64,000 nucleotides of DNA from Sphingomonas sp. PP-CE-1A-559 (GTDB lineage: Bacteria; Pseudomonadota; Alphaproteobacteria; Sphingomonadales; Sphingomonadaceae), in assembly GCF_004340965.1 (NCBI RefSeq), contig NZ_SLYA01000002.1, positions 124,001-188,000 of the forward strand. The letters run 5' to 3'. The translations under genes were made by a program, and so were the position numbers. Numbering within the stretch: position 1 is the stretch's first letter; each line of letters opens with the position of its first letter. This document shows positions 44,108 to 52,724 of this stretch, one piece after another. Under the pieces are notes generated by a model, which was given only the letters and a program-made list of their open reading frames with translations, had not been told where the DNA came from and did not search any database.

Positions 44108-44562
44108 CTGCTCCCCTCCCTGAAAGGGAGGGGGCGGGGGTGGGTTGCCGTCCGTAACACGATCGGCCAGCCTGTCGCGTATGGCCCGCGTCGTACCTTT
44201 GATGACTATCCGCGCTCGCTCGTTGCGGACGCATGCGACGGAGACCGAGCGTCTGATTTGGCACAGGCTGAGCGGTGTCCGCCCCCGCTTCACGCGGCAG
44301 TTCGTGGTCGGGCACTGCATCATCGATCTCGCCTGTCGCAGTGTGAAGCTGGCAATCGAGTTCGATGGAAGCCAGCATATTGGCTCGCAGTCAGATATCG
44401 AGCGAACTGCTTTCCTTGAAGGACTCGGGTGGCGCGTGATCCGGTTCTGGAATTCTGACGTTCTATAAACCCGGATGGCGTCGCCGAGGTGATCTTGGCG
44501 AAGGTCGGTGGGACTCACGGGCCTACCCACCCCCGACCCCTCCCTTTCAGGGAGGGGAGCAG
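44108..44562. mobile_element. Candidate nuclease-carrying repeat element (family C arms around DUF559)
   Basis: Family C half-arms lie at 44108-44146 (CTGCTCCCCTCCC...) and 44522-44562 (...CTCCCTTTCAGGGAGGGGAGCAG). They are the two sides of the repeat that elsewhere (21369-21485) encloses only a 33-bp loop. Here the loop is replaced by a complete DUF559 endonuclease gene. The whole looks like one insertion unit of 455 bp with no target duplication that I can see. Confidence 0.5.
44181..44468 (+). CDS. DUF559 (Vsr-like) endonuclease, C-terminally truncated
   Basis: A 95-residue protein of the DUF559 family, related to Vsr and restriction-type nucleases. Seen motifs are RARSLRTHATETERLIWHRL, FTRQFVVGHCIIDLAC, the catalytic-type AIEFDGSQH, and GWRVIRFWNSDVL. 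After DVL comes TAA (44466-44468). One base out of frame, the sequence continues NPDGVAEVILAKVGG, the expected family ending, and then reads into the repeat arm. A one-base deletion has therefore clipped about 15 conserved residues. The ATG at 44181 was chosen; a TTG at 44145 lies within the repeat. Confidence 0.75.
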   Translation: MARVVPLMTIRARSLRTHATETERLIWHRLSGVRPRFTRQFVVGHCIIDLACRSVKLAIEFDGSQHIGSQSDIERTAFLEGLGWRVIRFWNSDVL

Positions 44563-44578
44563 ATAGGCAGCCGGGCGC

Positions 44579-46366
44579 TCAGCTTTTGTACAGCGCGTCC
44601 AGTCTCTCGCCGTAGGCCTGTTTCAGGACGTGGCGGCGGATCTTCAAACTCGGCGTCAGTTGCTCGTTCTCGATCGTGAACGGACCATCCGCAAGCACGA
44701 ACCGCCGCACCCGCTCCGTGACCGTCAGGTCCTTGTTCACACGTTCGACCGCATGGCCGATCGCCGTGCGGAACTCGCTGTTCTCCGCCAGCCGGGTGAA
44801 GCTGCACGCGTCGCCGTTCTTTGCGCACCATTCCTGCGTCCACTCCGGATCGGGCACGATCAGCGCCACCATATACGGCCGCTTGTCGCCGGCAATCATC
44901 GCCTGCGCGATCTCGGGCTGGAGCGTCAGCATCCCCTCGACCTTTTGCGGGGCGACATTCTCGCCCTTGTCGTTGATGATCAGGTCCTTCTTGCGATCGG
45001 TGATGCGGATCCGGCCGCGGTCGTCGATCTCGCCGATGTCGCCGGTGTGGAGCCAGCCGTCCTTCAGCACCTTGGCCGTCTCTGCGTCGTTGCGCCAATA
45101 GCCGTGCATGACGAGTTCGCCGCGGACTAGGATCTCGCCATCCTCCGCGATGCGGACCTCGGTGTCGTTGAGCGCGGGGCCGACCGAGTCCATCCGGACG
45201 CCGGCCTTGGGGCGGTTGCACGAGATGACGGGAGCGGCCTCGGTCTGGCCATAGCCTTGCAGGAAGGTGAGGCCGAGTGCTTCGAAGAACAGGCCGACCT
45301 CGGGATTGAGCGGAGCGCCACCCGAGATCATCGCCTTCAAGCGGCCACCGAACTTCTTCGATATCTTGGGCTTGAAGAGCGTGGCGACGGCCGCCTGCAT
45401 CGGGCGGTCGATCAGGCGGAGGCGGCCGGCATAGCGTTTGCCGCCGATGTCGAGGGCTTGGCGCAGGAGATACGCCGAGGCGCCGCCCTGTTTCTCGATG
45501 GTCTTCGAGATGCGCGTGCGGAGGACCTCGAACAGGCGCGGGACGACGAACATGATCGTCGGGCGCGTTTCCTCGATGTTCGCGGCGAGCTTTTCGAGGC
45601 CTTCCGCGTAGTAGATTTGGCCGCCGAGCGAGATCGGGAAATGCTGGCCGCCGGTGTGTTCATAAGCGTGGCTCAAGGGCAGGAACGAGAGGAAGACCTC
45701 GTCGTCCCAGCCGAAATCCTCCGAGATGACGGACGCGCAGCCGGCGCAATTGTGGAGGATCGCGCCGTGGTGCTGCATCACGCCGCGTGGCGCGCCGCCG
45801 GTGCCCGAGGTGTAGATGATGCAGGCGAGGTCCTCGCGTTCGAAGTCGGCGCGCGCAGCGGCGGTCTCGGGCGCGGTCTGGTGCGCGGCGATCAGCGCGT
45901 GCCAGTTGTGGAAGTCGATTCCGGCGGGGACCTTCATGTCCTCGAACCCGATCACCGTCTGCGCCTGGTTCGAGCGGATGACCGCGGGGAGCAGCGTCTT
46001 TGCCAGCTTGGCGGTCGAGACGATGATCGCACACGCGCCGGCGTTCTCGATGATGTGGAGGTGATCGCGTTCGGTGTTGGTGACGTAGGTCGGTACCGTC
46101 ACGCAGCCGGCCGCCATGATCGCGAGGTCGCTGAGGCACCATTCCGGCCGGTTCTCGGCGACGAGCATGACGCGGTCGCCGCGCTTCAGGCCGATTGCGG
46201 TGAGTGCGGTGGCGAGGCTCGCGACCTGGCGCGCCGCCTCGGCCCAGCTTGTCGCGACCCACGTGCCGCTCGTCTTGGTCCAAAGGAACGGCGTGTCGCC
46301 TTTTTCGGCGGCGCGCGCGAAGAACATCGTGACGAGGTTCGGGAAGCGTTCGAGCTGGCGGGCCAT
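44579..46366 (-). CDS. AMP-dependent long-chain acyl-CoA synthetase
   Basis: A 595-residue FACS-type ligase that activates fatty acids with ATP and CoA. The AMP-binding motif YTSGTGGAPRGVM has an Ala in place of the usual Lys-side Pro/Lys pair but keeps the Thr/Gly-rich core. LQGYGQTEAAPV, the WLHTGDIGEID region and DRKKDLIINDKGENVAPQ are all clear. The ATG at 46366 follows AGGAGAGACA; the open frame upstream is a family A repeat. It ends just after the DUF559 element. Confidence 0.92.
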   Translation of the reverse strand: MARQLERFPNLVTMFFARAAEKGDTPFLWTKTSGTWVATSWAEAARQVASLATALTAIGLKRGDRVMLVAENRPEWCLSDLAIMAAGCVTVPTYVTNTERDHLHIIENAGACAIIVSTAKLAKTLLPAVIRSNQAQTVIGFEDMKVPAGIDFHNWHALIAAHQTAPETAAARADFEREDLACIIYTSGTGGAPRGVMQHHGAILHNCAGCASVISEDFGWDDEVFLSFLPLSHAYEHTGGQHFPISLGGQIYYAEGLEKLAANIEETRPTIMFVVPRLFEVLRTRISKTIEKQGGASAYLLRQALDIGGKRYAGRLRLIDRPMQAAVATLFKPKISKKFGGRLKAMISGGAPLNPEVGLFFEALGLTFLQGYGQTEAAPVISCNRPKAGVRMDSVGPALNDTEVRIAEDGEILVRGELVMHGYWRNDAETAKVLKDGWLHTGDIGEIDDRGRIRITDRKKDLIINDKGENVAPQKVEGMLTLQPEIAQAMIAGDKRPYMVALIVPDPEWTQEWCAKNGDACSFTRLAENSEFRTAIGHAVERVNKDLTVTERVRRFVLADGPFTIENEQLTPSLKIRRHVLKQAYGERLDALYKS

Positions 46367-46454
46367 TGTCTCTCCTGAACTGCTCTGCGAGCTTGCCTTG
46401 GCGGGGGTGCTCGATCTTTGGGGTGGTATAGCCCGGTGGGGTGTCACGCTCCAA

Positions 46455-46515
46455 CCTTGTTTCCCCGCGAAGGCGGGGACCCAGACTGGGCTCCCGCCTT
46501 CGCGGGAGAACAAGG
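46455..46515. repeat. Palindromic dispersed repeat, family A
   Basis: A 61-bp palindrome CCTTGTTTCCCCGCGAAGGC... to ...CGCGGGAGAACAAGG. The two arms differ at a few positions, as if each had been built from a different copy. It lies in the gap between the acyl-CoA synthetase and ggt genes. Confidence 0.85.
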
Positions 46516-46529
46516 GGGCAGAACGCGGC

Positions 46530-48272
46530 TTATTCCGGTGCGCGTTGGAGAGCGCCGACGCGCTGGATCTTGGTGACGGTACCGTCCTCCGCGATCGCGA
46601 CACCCTCGCTACGGGGGTCTGCCGCGCCGACCCATTTGTCCCCTACGCGTTCGATCGCGTTCGCCTTCAGGCCCAGTGCTGCGACCTGTACGGTCTCGCC
46701 TAGCGCCTGCAACGCGGGGACCATCGCCTCGCGCTCGGTGCCCTTTTCCGCCGCGGCAACGTGGCCCGGCGCGTACAGCAGCCCGAGTGCGATCGAGTCC
46801 TGGGCGGACAGTTTCCAGTCGACCACGCCGATGATCGCCTTGGCGACCTGCGCGATGATCGTCGAGCCGCCTGCTGCCCCGACTGCGAGGCGGACCTTTC
46901 CGTCGGGGCCGTAGACGATCGTCGGGCTCATCGAACTGCGTGGGCGCTTGCCACCCTCGACGCGGTTGGCGACGAGGGCGCCGTCCTTGACGGGGACGAT
47001 GTCGAAGTCGGTGAGCTGGTTGTTGAGGACCGTACCGTCGACGGTGATGCCGGAGCCGAAATAGCCCTCGACGGTGGTGGTCACTTCGACGACGTTGCCA
47101 AGCGCGTCGACGGTGGCGATGTCGGTAGTGCCGGGGACCTCGCTGACCGGGGCTCGGGTGCGTGCGGGGGCTCCGGGAGGCGACCCGGCGATGACGGTCG
47201 CCATCGTCTTCGTAGGGGAGATCAGTGCGGAGCGCGACGCGAGATACTTCGTGTCGAGCATGCCCTGCACCGGCACGCGGACGAAGTCGGGATCTCCGAC
47301 GTACAGGTCGCGGTCGGCATAGGCGAGGCGCGAGGATTCGGCGAACAGGTGCCAGGCCTGCGCGCTGTCCTTGCCGAGCTTGGCCATGTCGAAGCGTTCG
47401 AGCTGCTTCAGGATCATCAGCACGGTGATGCCGCCAGACGAGGGCGGGCCCATCCCGCAGACGCGGTAGACGCGGTATTTGACGCAGACCGGCGGGCGCG
47501 ACTTGGCGTCGTAGCTGGCGAGGTCGCCTAGCGTCATCTTCGACGGATTGCGCGCGGCGGTGTTGACCGCGGTGACGATCTTCTGCGCCTGCGGGCCGAC
47601 GTAGAAGCTGTCGGGGCCCTGGGTGGCGATGCGCTGGAGGAGGGCGGCTTGCTGGGGGTTCTTGATGACCGCGCCGATCGCGACCGGCGAGCCGTCGGGG
47701 GCTGAGAACAGCTTGCGCGTCTCTGGGGTGATGTGGTCGCCATAGGCGGTCATGCCGTTGACGAGGCGGGGGGAGGCCTTGAAGCCGTTGGTCGCGAGCC
47801 GGATCGCGGGGGCGAACAGTTGCGACCAGGGGAGCTTGCCCGACGCGCGGTGCGCGAGCGCCATGCCGCGGAGCGCGCCAGGGATGCCGACGCTGCGACC
47901 GCCGGGGACCGCGTCGCTGTGGCTGAGCGGCGTGCCGTCGGGCGCGTAGAACCAGCGTGCGTCGGCGGCGGCGGGGGCCTCTTCGCGCGCGTCGATCGTG
48001 CTGAGCGCGCCGCCGGCCGCGTGGGAGATCCAGAAGCTGCCGCCGCCGATGCCGGAGCTTTGCGGCTCGACGACGTTGAGCGCCAGCATCGTCGCGATCG
48101 CGGCGTCGGTGGCGCTGCCGCCGGCGCGGAGGATCTCGACGCCGGCGGCGGCTGCGCGCGGGTCTGCGGCGCTGACCATGCCTTGGTCTTTTGCTGGGGT
48201 GGGGACGGCTTGGCGCGCCTCTGCGGTGGCGACGGGGACGAGGAGGGCGAGCGCGAGGAGGGAGGTCTTCAT
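46530..48272 (-). CDS. ggt: Gamma-glutamyltransferase
   Basis: A 580-residue periplasmic enzyme that splits gamma-glutamyl bonds (glutathione). A signal peptide (about 1-19) is followed by the large subunit with VEPQSSGIGGGSFW. Autocleavage is expected before the nucleophile Thr in VPGTTDIATVD (residues 379-389). The small subunit has GSTIIAQVAKAIIGVVDW. The ATG at 48272 gives the signal peptide; the open frame before it is repeat DNA. Confidence 0.93.
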   Translation of the reverse strand: MKTSLLALALLVPVATAEARQAVPTPAKDQGMVSAADPRAAAAGVEILRAGGSATDAAIATMLALNVVEPQSSGIGGGSFWISHAAGGALSTIDAREEAPAAADARWFYAPDGTPLSHSDAVPGGRSVGIPGALRGMALAHRASGKLPWSQLFAPAIRLATNGFKASPRLVNGMTAYGDHITPETRKLFSAPDGSPVAIGAVIKNPQQAALLQRIATQGPDSFYVGPQAQKIVTAVNTAARNPSKMTLGDLASYDAKSRPPVCVKYRVYRVCGMGPPSSGGITVLMILKQLERFDMAKLGKDSAQAWHLFAESSRLAYADRDLYVGDPDFVRVPVQGMLDTKYLASRSALISPTKTMATVIAGSPPGAPARTRAPVSEVPGTTDIATVDALGNVVEVTTTVEGYFGSGITVDGTVLNNQLTDFDIVPVKDGALVANRVEGGKRPRSSMSPTIVYGPDGKVRLAVGAAGGSTIIAQVAKAIIGVVDWKLSAQDSIALGLLYAPGHVAAAEKGTEREAMVPALQALGETVQVAALGLKANAIERVGDKWVGAADPRSEGVAIAEDGTVTKIQRVGALQRAPE

Positions 48273-48325
48273 CGAGCGCGAGCCTAGCGTGGTTCGAATA
48301 CTAGGCAACCCGTCTCGCAACCTTG

Positions 48326-48453
48326 CGATCCTCCCCCGATAGGGGGAGGTGGCGCCGAAGGCGACGGAGGGGGAGGACACGGAGCAGGGGTTTCCCTTTC
48401 CGCCCCCTCCGTCTGGCAAGAGCCAGCCACCTTCCCCTGGCGGGGGAGGATCG
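48326..48453. repeat. Palindromic dispersed repeat, family F
   Basis: Arms CGATCCTCCCCC... (48326) and ...GGGGGAGGATCG (48453), with sub-hairpins. The right arm ends on the base before the pyrD stop codon (48454-48456), so it abuts coding DNA. Confidence 0.85.
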
Positions 48454-49533
48454 TTAGGCGTCGACCCCTACCGCGTCGGCGACTGTGGCGAAGCCGTCTC
48501 GCTGCAAAAGCGCGTCCAGTTCGCGGAGGATGCGGGCGGGGAGGCCGGGGCCTTCGTACACCAGCGCGGTATAGAGCTGGACGAGGCTCGCGCCGGCGCG
48601 GAGGCGGGCATAGGCTTCGGCGCCGCTGTCCACGCCGCCGACCGAGATCAGGGGGATCGCTGCGCCGGTCGCCTTGCGGAAATCCGACAAGCGTCGGCGG
48701 GCTAGCGGGACGAGCGGCGCGCCGGAGAGGCCGCCGGTTTCCTGGGCATTGGCCGAGCGCAGGCCGGGGCGGGAGATCGTCGTGTTGTTGACGATCAGCG
48801 CGTCGATGCGGTTGTCGAGTGCGGCGCGGGCGATGTCGTCTATGTCGGCGGGCTCGAGGTCGGGGGCGACCTTCAGGAAGATCGGCGTCGTGCCCTTAGC
48901 GGCGGTGCATGCGGCTAGGAGATCGCGCAGGGCTGCACCGTGCTGGAGATCGCGGAGGCCGGGGGTGTTGGGGGAGCTGATGTTTATGGTGATGTAGTCG
49001 GCGTGGGGGGCGGCTCGGGTTACGCCGTGGACGTAGTCGGCGGCGCGATCGCTCGCGTCCTTGTTCGCGCCGACGTTGATGCCCAAAACGCCTTCACCGC
49101 CCGGCCCCTTGTTCACCCGCGAAGGCGGGTGCCCAGACTGGGCACCCGCCTTCGCGGGTGAACATACTCGGGAGAGGGCCGGGTCCAAGCCGCCGTTGTT
49201 GAAGCCGAGGCGGTTGATGACTGCACGGTCTTCGGGGAGGCGGAAGATGCGGGGCTTGGGGTTGCCGGGCTGCGCGAGCGGCGTGAGCGTGCCGATCTCG
49301 ACGCTGCCGAAGCCCAAGCCGAAGAAGCCGTCGATCGCGCGGCCGTCCTTGTCGACCCCTGCCGCCAAGCCGACCGGGTTGGGGAAGGCGATCCCCGCCA
49401 CGGTCGTCGCGAGCCGCGGTACGCTGGGGGCGAGTGGCGTGCCGGCCTTCCCCCATGCGCCGAGCGCGGCGATGGTGAGGGTATGCGCGCGCTCGGCGTC
49501 GAGACGGAAGAGGATCGGGTGGTAGAAGGCCAT
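48454..49533 (-). CDS. pyrD: Dihydroorotate dehydrogenase (quinone), with in-frame repeat insertion
   Basis: A 359-residue class 2 enzyme oxidising dihydroorotate to orotate with the membrane quinone pool. The N-terminal membrane-associating helices, NPVGLAAGVDKD, RLGFNN (108-113), GVLGINVGANKD, ITINISSPNTPGLRDLQ and ISVGGVDSG are normal. Residues 124-141 do not belong to the family: they are encoded by a 55-bp perfect palindrome (49110-49164) of repeat family A, read in an open frame. They lie between the FNN and GVNIG-type motifs, probably in a surface loop, so the enzyme may still work. The ATG at 49533 is the family start. Confidence 0.95.
   Translation of the reverse strand: MAFYHPILFRLDAERAHTLTIAALGAWGKAGTPLAPSVPRLATTVAGIAFPNPVGLAAGVDKDGRAIDGFFGLGFGSVEIGTLTPLAQPGNPKPRIFRLPEDRAVINRLGFNNGGLDPALSRVCSPAKAGAQSGHPPSRVNKGPGGEGVLGINVGANKDASDRAADYVHGVTRAAPHADYITINISSPNTPGLRDLQHGAALRDLLAACTAAKGTTPIFLKVAPDLEPADIDDIARAALDNRIDALIVNNTTISRPGLRSANAQETGGLSGAPLVPLARRRLSDFRKATGAAIPLISVGGVDSGAEAYARLRAGASLVQLYTALVYEGPGLPARILRELDALLQRDGFATVADAVGVDA
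49110..49164. repeat. Perfect 55-bp palindrome, family A, inside pyrD
   Basis: Two 27-bp arms (49110-49136 and 49138-49164) are exact complements around a single central A (49137). The core matches the family A copies in intergenic regions. In the pyrD frame it encodes [18 protein letters not shown], with no stop. The perfect arms suggest a recent insertion. Confidence 0.95.
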
Positions 49534-49577
49534 GCGCGTCGTCCTTGCTCCTTCCACCTGTCGGGAAGGGTCATTCT

Positions 49578-49688
49578 TGCTCCCCTGCCCGGAAGGGAGG
49601 GGCTGGGGGTGGGTTGGTCCGTTGGCTCGTGCTCCCTGACGTCAGCAGCCGACCCACCCCCGACCCCTCCCTTCCAGGGAGGGGGGAA
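49578..49688. repeat. Palindromic dispersed repeat, family C
   Basis: Arms 49578-49617 and 49649-49688 (CCCTGCCCGGAAGGGAGGGG-type and complement), with a loop of about 30 bp as at 21369. It lies between divergent pyrD and sufR. Confidence 0.8.
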
Positions 49689-49790
49689 GTCAAGCTTTCG
49701 GGTCATCCACGACACACAAAACCAGCGCTCAGTTGCGAGTCGTTAGCACCCCTCGGCGGGTTGACGATGCACTGCACAAAGCCCATTTGA

Positions 49791-49817
49791 CCAATCGGAT
49801 CATATCGGTCCGATTGG
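49791..49817 (+). promoter_or_regulatory. Dyad operator upstream of sufR
   Basis: CCAATCGGA (49791-49799) and TCCGATTGG (49809-49817) are exact complements with a 9-bp spacer, ending 14 bp before the sufR start. The 27-bp span is in the range of Rrf2/IscR sites, so autoregulation of the suf operon is likely. Confidence 0.55.
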
Positions 49818-49831
49818 ACTCCAAAGCCACC

Positions 49832-50260
49832 ATGCGTCTTTCCAGCCTAGCCGACTATGCGGTCGTGATGATGAGCGCCGCGGCGCGTCATTGCGGCGGT
49901 ATCGCGCGGCTGAACGCGACGCTGCTGGCGGAAGAGACCGGCGTGCCGCTTCCTACCGTGCAGAAGCTGGTGAGCCGGCTGTCCGCGGCCGGGTTGATCG
50001 AGAGCACGCGCGGCACCGGTGGCGGCTTTCGCCTGTCGCGCCCTCCCGCGATGATCTCGCTCGCCGACATCATCGAGGCGGTCGAAGGGCCGATCGCGCT
50101 GACGTCGTGCGTCGATGGTGCATCGCAGGATTGCTGTGTTGAGCAGACGTGCAAAGTGAAGCCGCACTGGAACGCCGTCAACGGCGCGGTCCGCGGTGCG
50201 CTTGCCGGCGTGTCGCTCGCCAGCCTCTCGCAAACCCCGGTTTTACAGGTGCCCGCATGA
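49832..50260 (+). CDS. sufR: Rrf2 family SUF operon regulator
   Basis: A 142-residue winged-helix protein. The HTH spans about residues 1-65 (LNATLLAEETGVPLPTVQKL). Cluster-binding cysteines fit the Rrf2 pattern: Cys93, Cys101 and Cys107, with an extra Cys102. It heads the suf operon, so it probably represses suf genes when carrying an Fe-S cluster. The ATG at 49832 begins the conserved MRLSSLADYAVVMM. A dyad operator is directly upstream. Confidence 0.92.
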   Translation: MRLSSLADYAVVMMSAAARHCGGIARLNATLLAEETGVPLPTVQKLVSRLSAAGLIESTRGTGGGFRLSRPPAMISLADIIEAVEGPIALTSCVDGASQDCCVEQTCKVKPHWNAVNGAVRGALAGVSLASLSQTPVLQVPA

Positions 50261-50292
50261 AGAACACATCGCGCGCAGCGCTTCACCTTTTC

Positions 50293-50355
50293 CTCCGCGT
50301 CTCCGCGTCTCCGCGTGAATCAGTTTTGTTCACGCGGAGACGCGGAGACGCGGAG
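50293..50355. repeat. Perfect 27-bp inverted repeat, family D, between sufR and sufB
   Basis: The arms 50293-50319 and 50329-50355 are exact complements, built from tandem CTCCGCGT units, with a 9-base loop. It lies in the operon gap and would form a strong hairpin in the suf mRNA. The 44-codon frame through it (from 50257) looks like repeat sequence only. Confidence 0.9.
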
Positions 50356-50390
50356 ATTTTAGAGAGCCGCTTTGCGGCCGAGGACAGATA

Positions 50391-51881
50391 ATGGCTACCC
50401 GGAACGCTGAGGCTTACGCCGCCGCGAACAAGACGTACGAGTGGGGTTTCTCCTCGGACATCGAACAGGAATTCGCGCCGAAGGGTCTGTCGGAAGACAC
50501 GGTGCGCTTCATTTCCGCCAAGAAGGGCGAGCCGCAGTGGATGCTCGATTGGCGGCTGAAGGCGTTCGCGTTGTGGCAGACGATGGAGGCGCCCGACTGG
50601 TCGAAGCTCAACGTGCCGCCGATCGATTACCAGGACGCGTATTATTACGCGGAGCCCAAGGCGAAGCCGAAGCTCGGGTCGCTCGACGAGGTCGATCCGG
50701 AAATCCTGCGCGTCTACGAGAAGCTCGGCATTCCGATCGGCGAGCAGAAGATGCTGGCGGGCGTGGTCGAGGATCCGCTGAACGAGGACGGCACGCCCAA
50801 GCGTCGCGTCGCGGTGGATGCGGTGTTCGACAGCGTCTCGGTCGCGACCACGTTCCGCAAGGAGCTGGAGGCCGCGGGCGTGATCTTCCGCTCGATCTCC
50901 GAGGCGATCAAGGAGTATCCCGAGCTCGTCCGCAAGTGGCTCGGTAAGGTCGTGCCGCAGCGCGATAACTATTTCGCGACGCTGAACTCGGCGGTCTTCT
51001 CCGACGGCACGTTCGTCTACATCCCGGAGGGCGTGCGCTGCCCGATGGAGCTGTCGACGTACTTCCGCATCAACGCGGAGAATACCGGGCAGTTCGAACG
51101 AACGCTGATCGTCGCGGACAAGGGGTCGTACGTCTCGTATCTCGAGGGCTGCACCGCGCCAATGCGCGACGAGAACCAGCTGCATGCCGCGGTGGTCGAA
51201 CTGGTCGTGCTCGACGATGCCGAGATCAAATACTCGACCGTGCAGAACTGGTATCCGGGCGACGAGAACGGTGTCGGCGGGATCTACAATTTCGTCACCA
51301 AGCGTGCGCTCTGCCAGGGCAAGAACTCGAAGGTCAGCTGGACCCAGGTCGAGACCGGCAGCGCGATCACGTGGAAATACCCCTCGTGCGTGCTGCTTGG
51401 CGATGGCTCGGTCGGCGAGTTCTATTCGGTGGCGGTGACGAACAACCGCCAGCAGGCCGATACCGGCACGAAGATGATCCACCTCGGCAAGAACACGCGA
51501 TCGACGATCGTGTCGAAGGGGATTTCGGCGGGGCGTTCGGACAACACCTATCGCGGGCTGGTGCGCGTCGCGCCGACCGCGGAGGGTGTGCGGAATTTCA
51601 CGCAGTGCGACAGCCTGCTGCTGGGCGACCAGTGCGGCGCGCATACCGTGCCGTATATCGAGGTCCGCAATCCGTCCGCGCAGATCGAGCACGAGGCGAC
51701 GACGTCGAAGATCTCCGAGGACCAGCTGTTCTACGCGATGTCGCGCGGGCTGGACCAGGAGGCGGCGGTGGCGCTGATCGTCAATGGCTTTGCGCGGGAG
51801 GTTCTGCAGCAATTGCCGATGGAGTTCGCGGTGGAAGCGCAGAAGCTGCTGGGGATTTCGTTGGAAGGCTCCGTGGGGTGA
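50391..51881 (+). CDS. sufB: Fe-S cluster assembly protein SufB
   Basis: A 496-residue scaffold subunit of the SufBCD complex. Seen are the N-terminal [18 protein letters not shown], the core [19 protein letters not shown] with YLEGCTAP, and the C-terminal [22 protein letters not shown]. SufB takes sulfur from SufS and builds the cluster with SufC and SufD. ATG at 50391 follows the repeat by 35 bp. Confidence 0.97.
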   Translation: MATRNAEAYAAANKTYEWGFSSDIEQEFAPKGLSEDTVRFISAKKGEPQWMLDWRLKAFALWQTMEAPDWSKLNVPPIDYQDAYYYAEPKAKPKLGSLDEVDPEILRVYEKLGIPIGEQKMLAGVVEDPLNEDGTPKRRVAVDAVFDSVSVATTFRKELEAAGVIFRSISEAIKEYPELVRKWLGKVVPQRDNYFATLNSAVFSDGTFVYIPEGVRCPMELSTYFRINAENTGQFERTLIVADKGSYVSYLEGCTAPMRDENQLHAAVVELVVLDDAEIKYSTVQNWYPGDENGVGGIYNFVTKRALCQGKNSKVSWTQVETGSAITWKYPSCVLLGDGSVGEFYSVAVTNNRQQADTGTKMIHLGKNTRSTIVSKGISAGRSDNTYRGLVRVAPTAEGVRNFTQCDSLLLGDQCGAHTVPYIEVRNPSAQIEHEATTSKISEDQLFYAMSRGLDQEAAVALIVNGFAREVLQQLPMEFAVEAQKLLGISLEGSVG

Positions 51882-51890
51882 CCCTTTCCT

Positions 51891-51922
51891 CCCGTCATTC
51901 CCACCTTCGCAGGAATGACGGG
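51891..51922. repeat. Short palindrome, family E-like, between sufB and sufC
   Basis: CCCGTCATTCC (51891-51901) and GGAATGACGGG (51912-51922) are exact complements with a 10-base loop. It begins 9 bp after the sufB stop. Confidence 0.75.
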
Positions 51923-51980
51923 ATGGGGTTGGGGCAGTCGGCGCCGCGCATTTTAGAGATTTGGAATTGGGCTACATTCG

Positions 51981-52724
51981 ATGCTGAAAATTGAAAACCT
52001 CCACGCCGAGATCGACGGCAAGGAAATCCTCAAGGGCCTATCCCTCACCGTGAACGCGGGCGAGGTGCACGCGATCATGGGGCCGAACGGCGCGGGCAAG
52101 TCGACGCTGGGCTATGTGCTCGGCGGGCGGCCCGGCTATGAGGTCACCGCCGGCTCGGTGACGTTCGACGGCGTCGACCTGCTGGAGCTGGAGGCGCATG
52201 AGCGCGCTGCGGCGGGCGTGTTCCTCGGCTTCCAGTATCCGGTCGAGATCCCCGGCGTGTCGAACGTCCAGTTCCTGCGCGAGGCACTCAACGCCCAGCG
52301 TGCGACGCGGGACGAGAAGCCCTTGTCGGGCGGCGAGTTTCTGAAGCTCGCGCGTGGGCAGGCGGATCTGCTCGGCATGGATTACGACATGCTCAAGCGG
52401 CCGGTGAACGTCGGCTTTTCGGGTGGCGAGAAGAAGCGCAACGAGATGGTCCAGATGGGCATCGTCAACCCGAAGTTCGCGATCCTCGACGAGACCGATT
52501 CGGGGCTGGACATCGATGCGCTGCGCGTCGTCGGCGACGGCATCAACCGCATCATGCGCGCGCCCGACAAGGCGGTGCTGCTGATCACGCACTACCAGCG
52601 GTTGCTGGATTATGTGGAGCCGGACTTCGTCCATGTGCTGGCGGACGGCAAGATCGTCCGCTCGGGCGGCAAGGATCTCGCCAAGCAGCTCGAGAGCGAA
52701 GGCTATGTGGGGATCGCCGCGTGA
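51981..52724 (+). CDS. sufC: Fe-S cluster assembly ATPase SufC
   Basis: A 247-residue ABC-type ATPase that drives SufBCD. Walker A is GPNGAGKS, the signature FSGGEKKRNEM and Walker B FAILDETDSGLD; HYQRLLDYVEPDFVHVL is the SufC-specific end. Overlaps sufD by four bases (GTGA). Confidence 0.97.
   Translation: MLKIENLHAEIDGKEILKGLSLTVNAGEVHAIMGPNGAGKSTLGYVLGGRPGYEVTAGSVTFDGVDLLELEAHERAAAGVFLGFQYPVEIPGVSNVQFLREALNAQRATRDEKPLSGGEFLKLARGQADLLGMDYDMLKRPVNVGFSGGEKKRNEMVQMGIVNPKFAILDETDSGLDIDALRVVGDGINRIMRAPDKAVLLITHYQRLLDYVEPDFVHVLADGKIVRSGGKDLAKQLESEGYVGIAA

Noticed and set aside
46367-46603. N-terminal extension of the acyl-CoA synthetase (and similar extensions of miaB, ggt and the M20 gene)
   Set aside because: These extensions translate the palindromic repeats, while a good ribosome-binding site and the family N-terminus lie downstream.
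50257-50391. A 44-codon frame overlapping the sufR stop by ATGA
   Set aside because: It simply reads through the family D repeat; the peptide recurs wherever that repeat is read.
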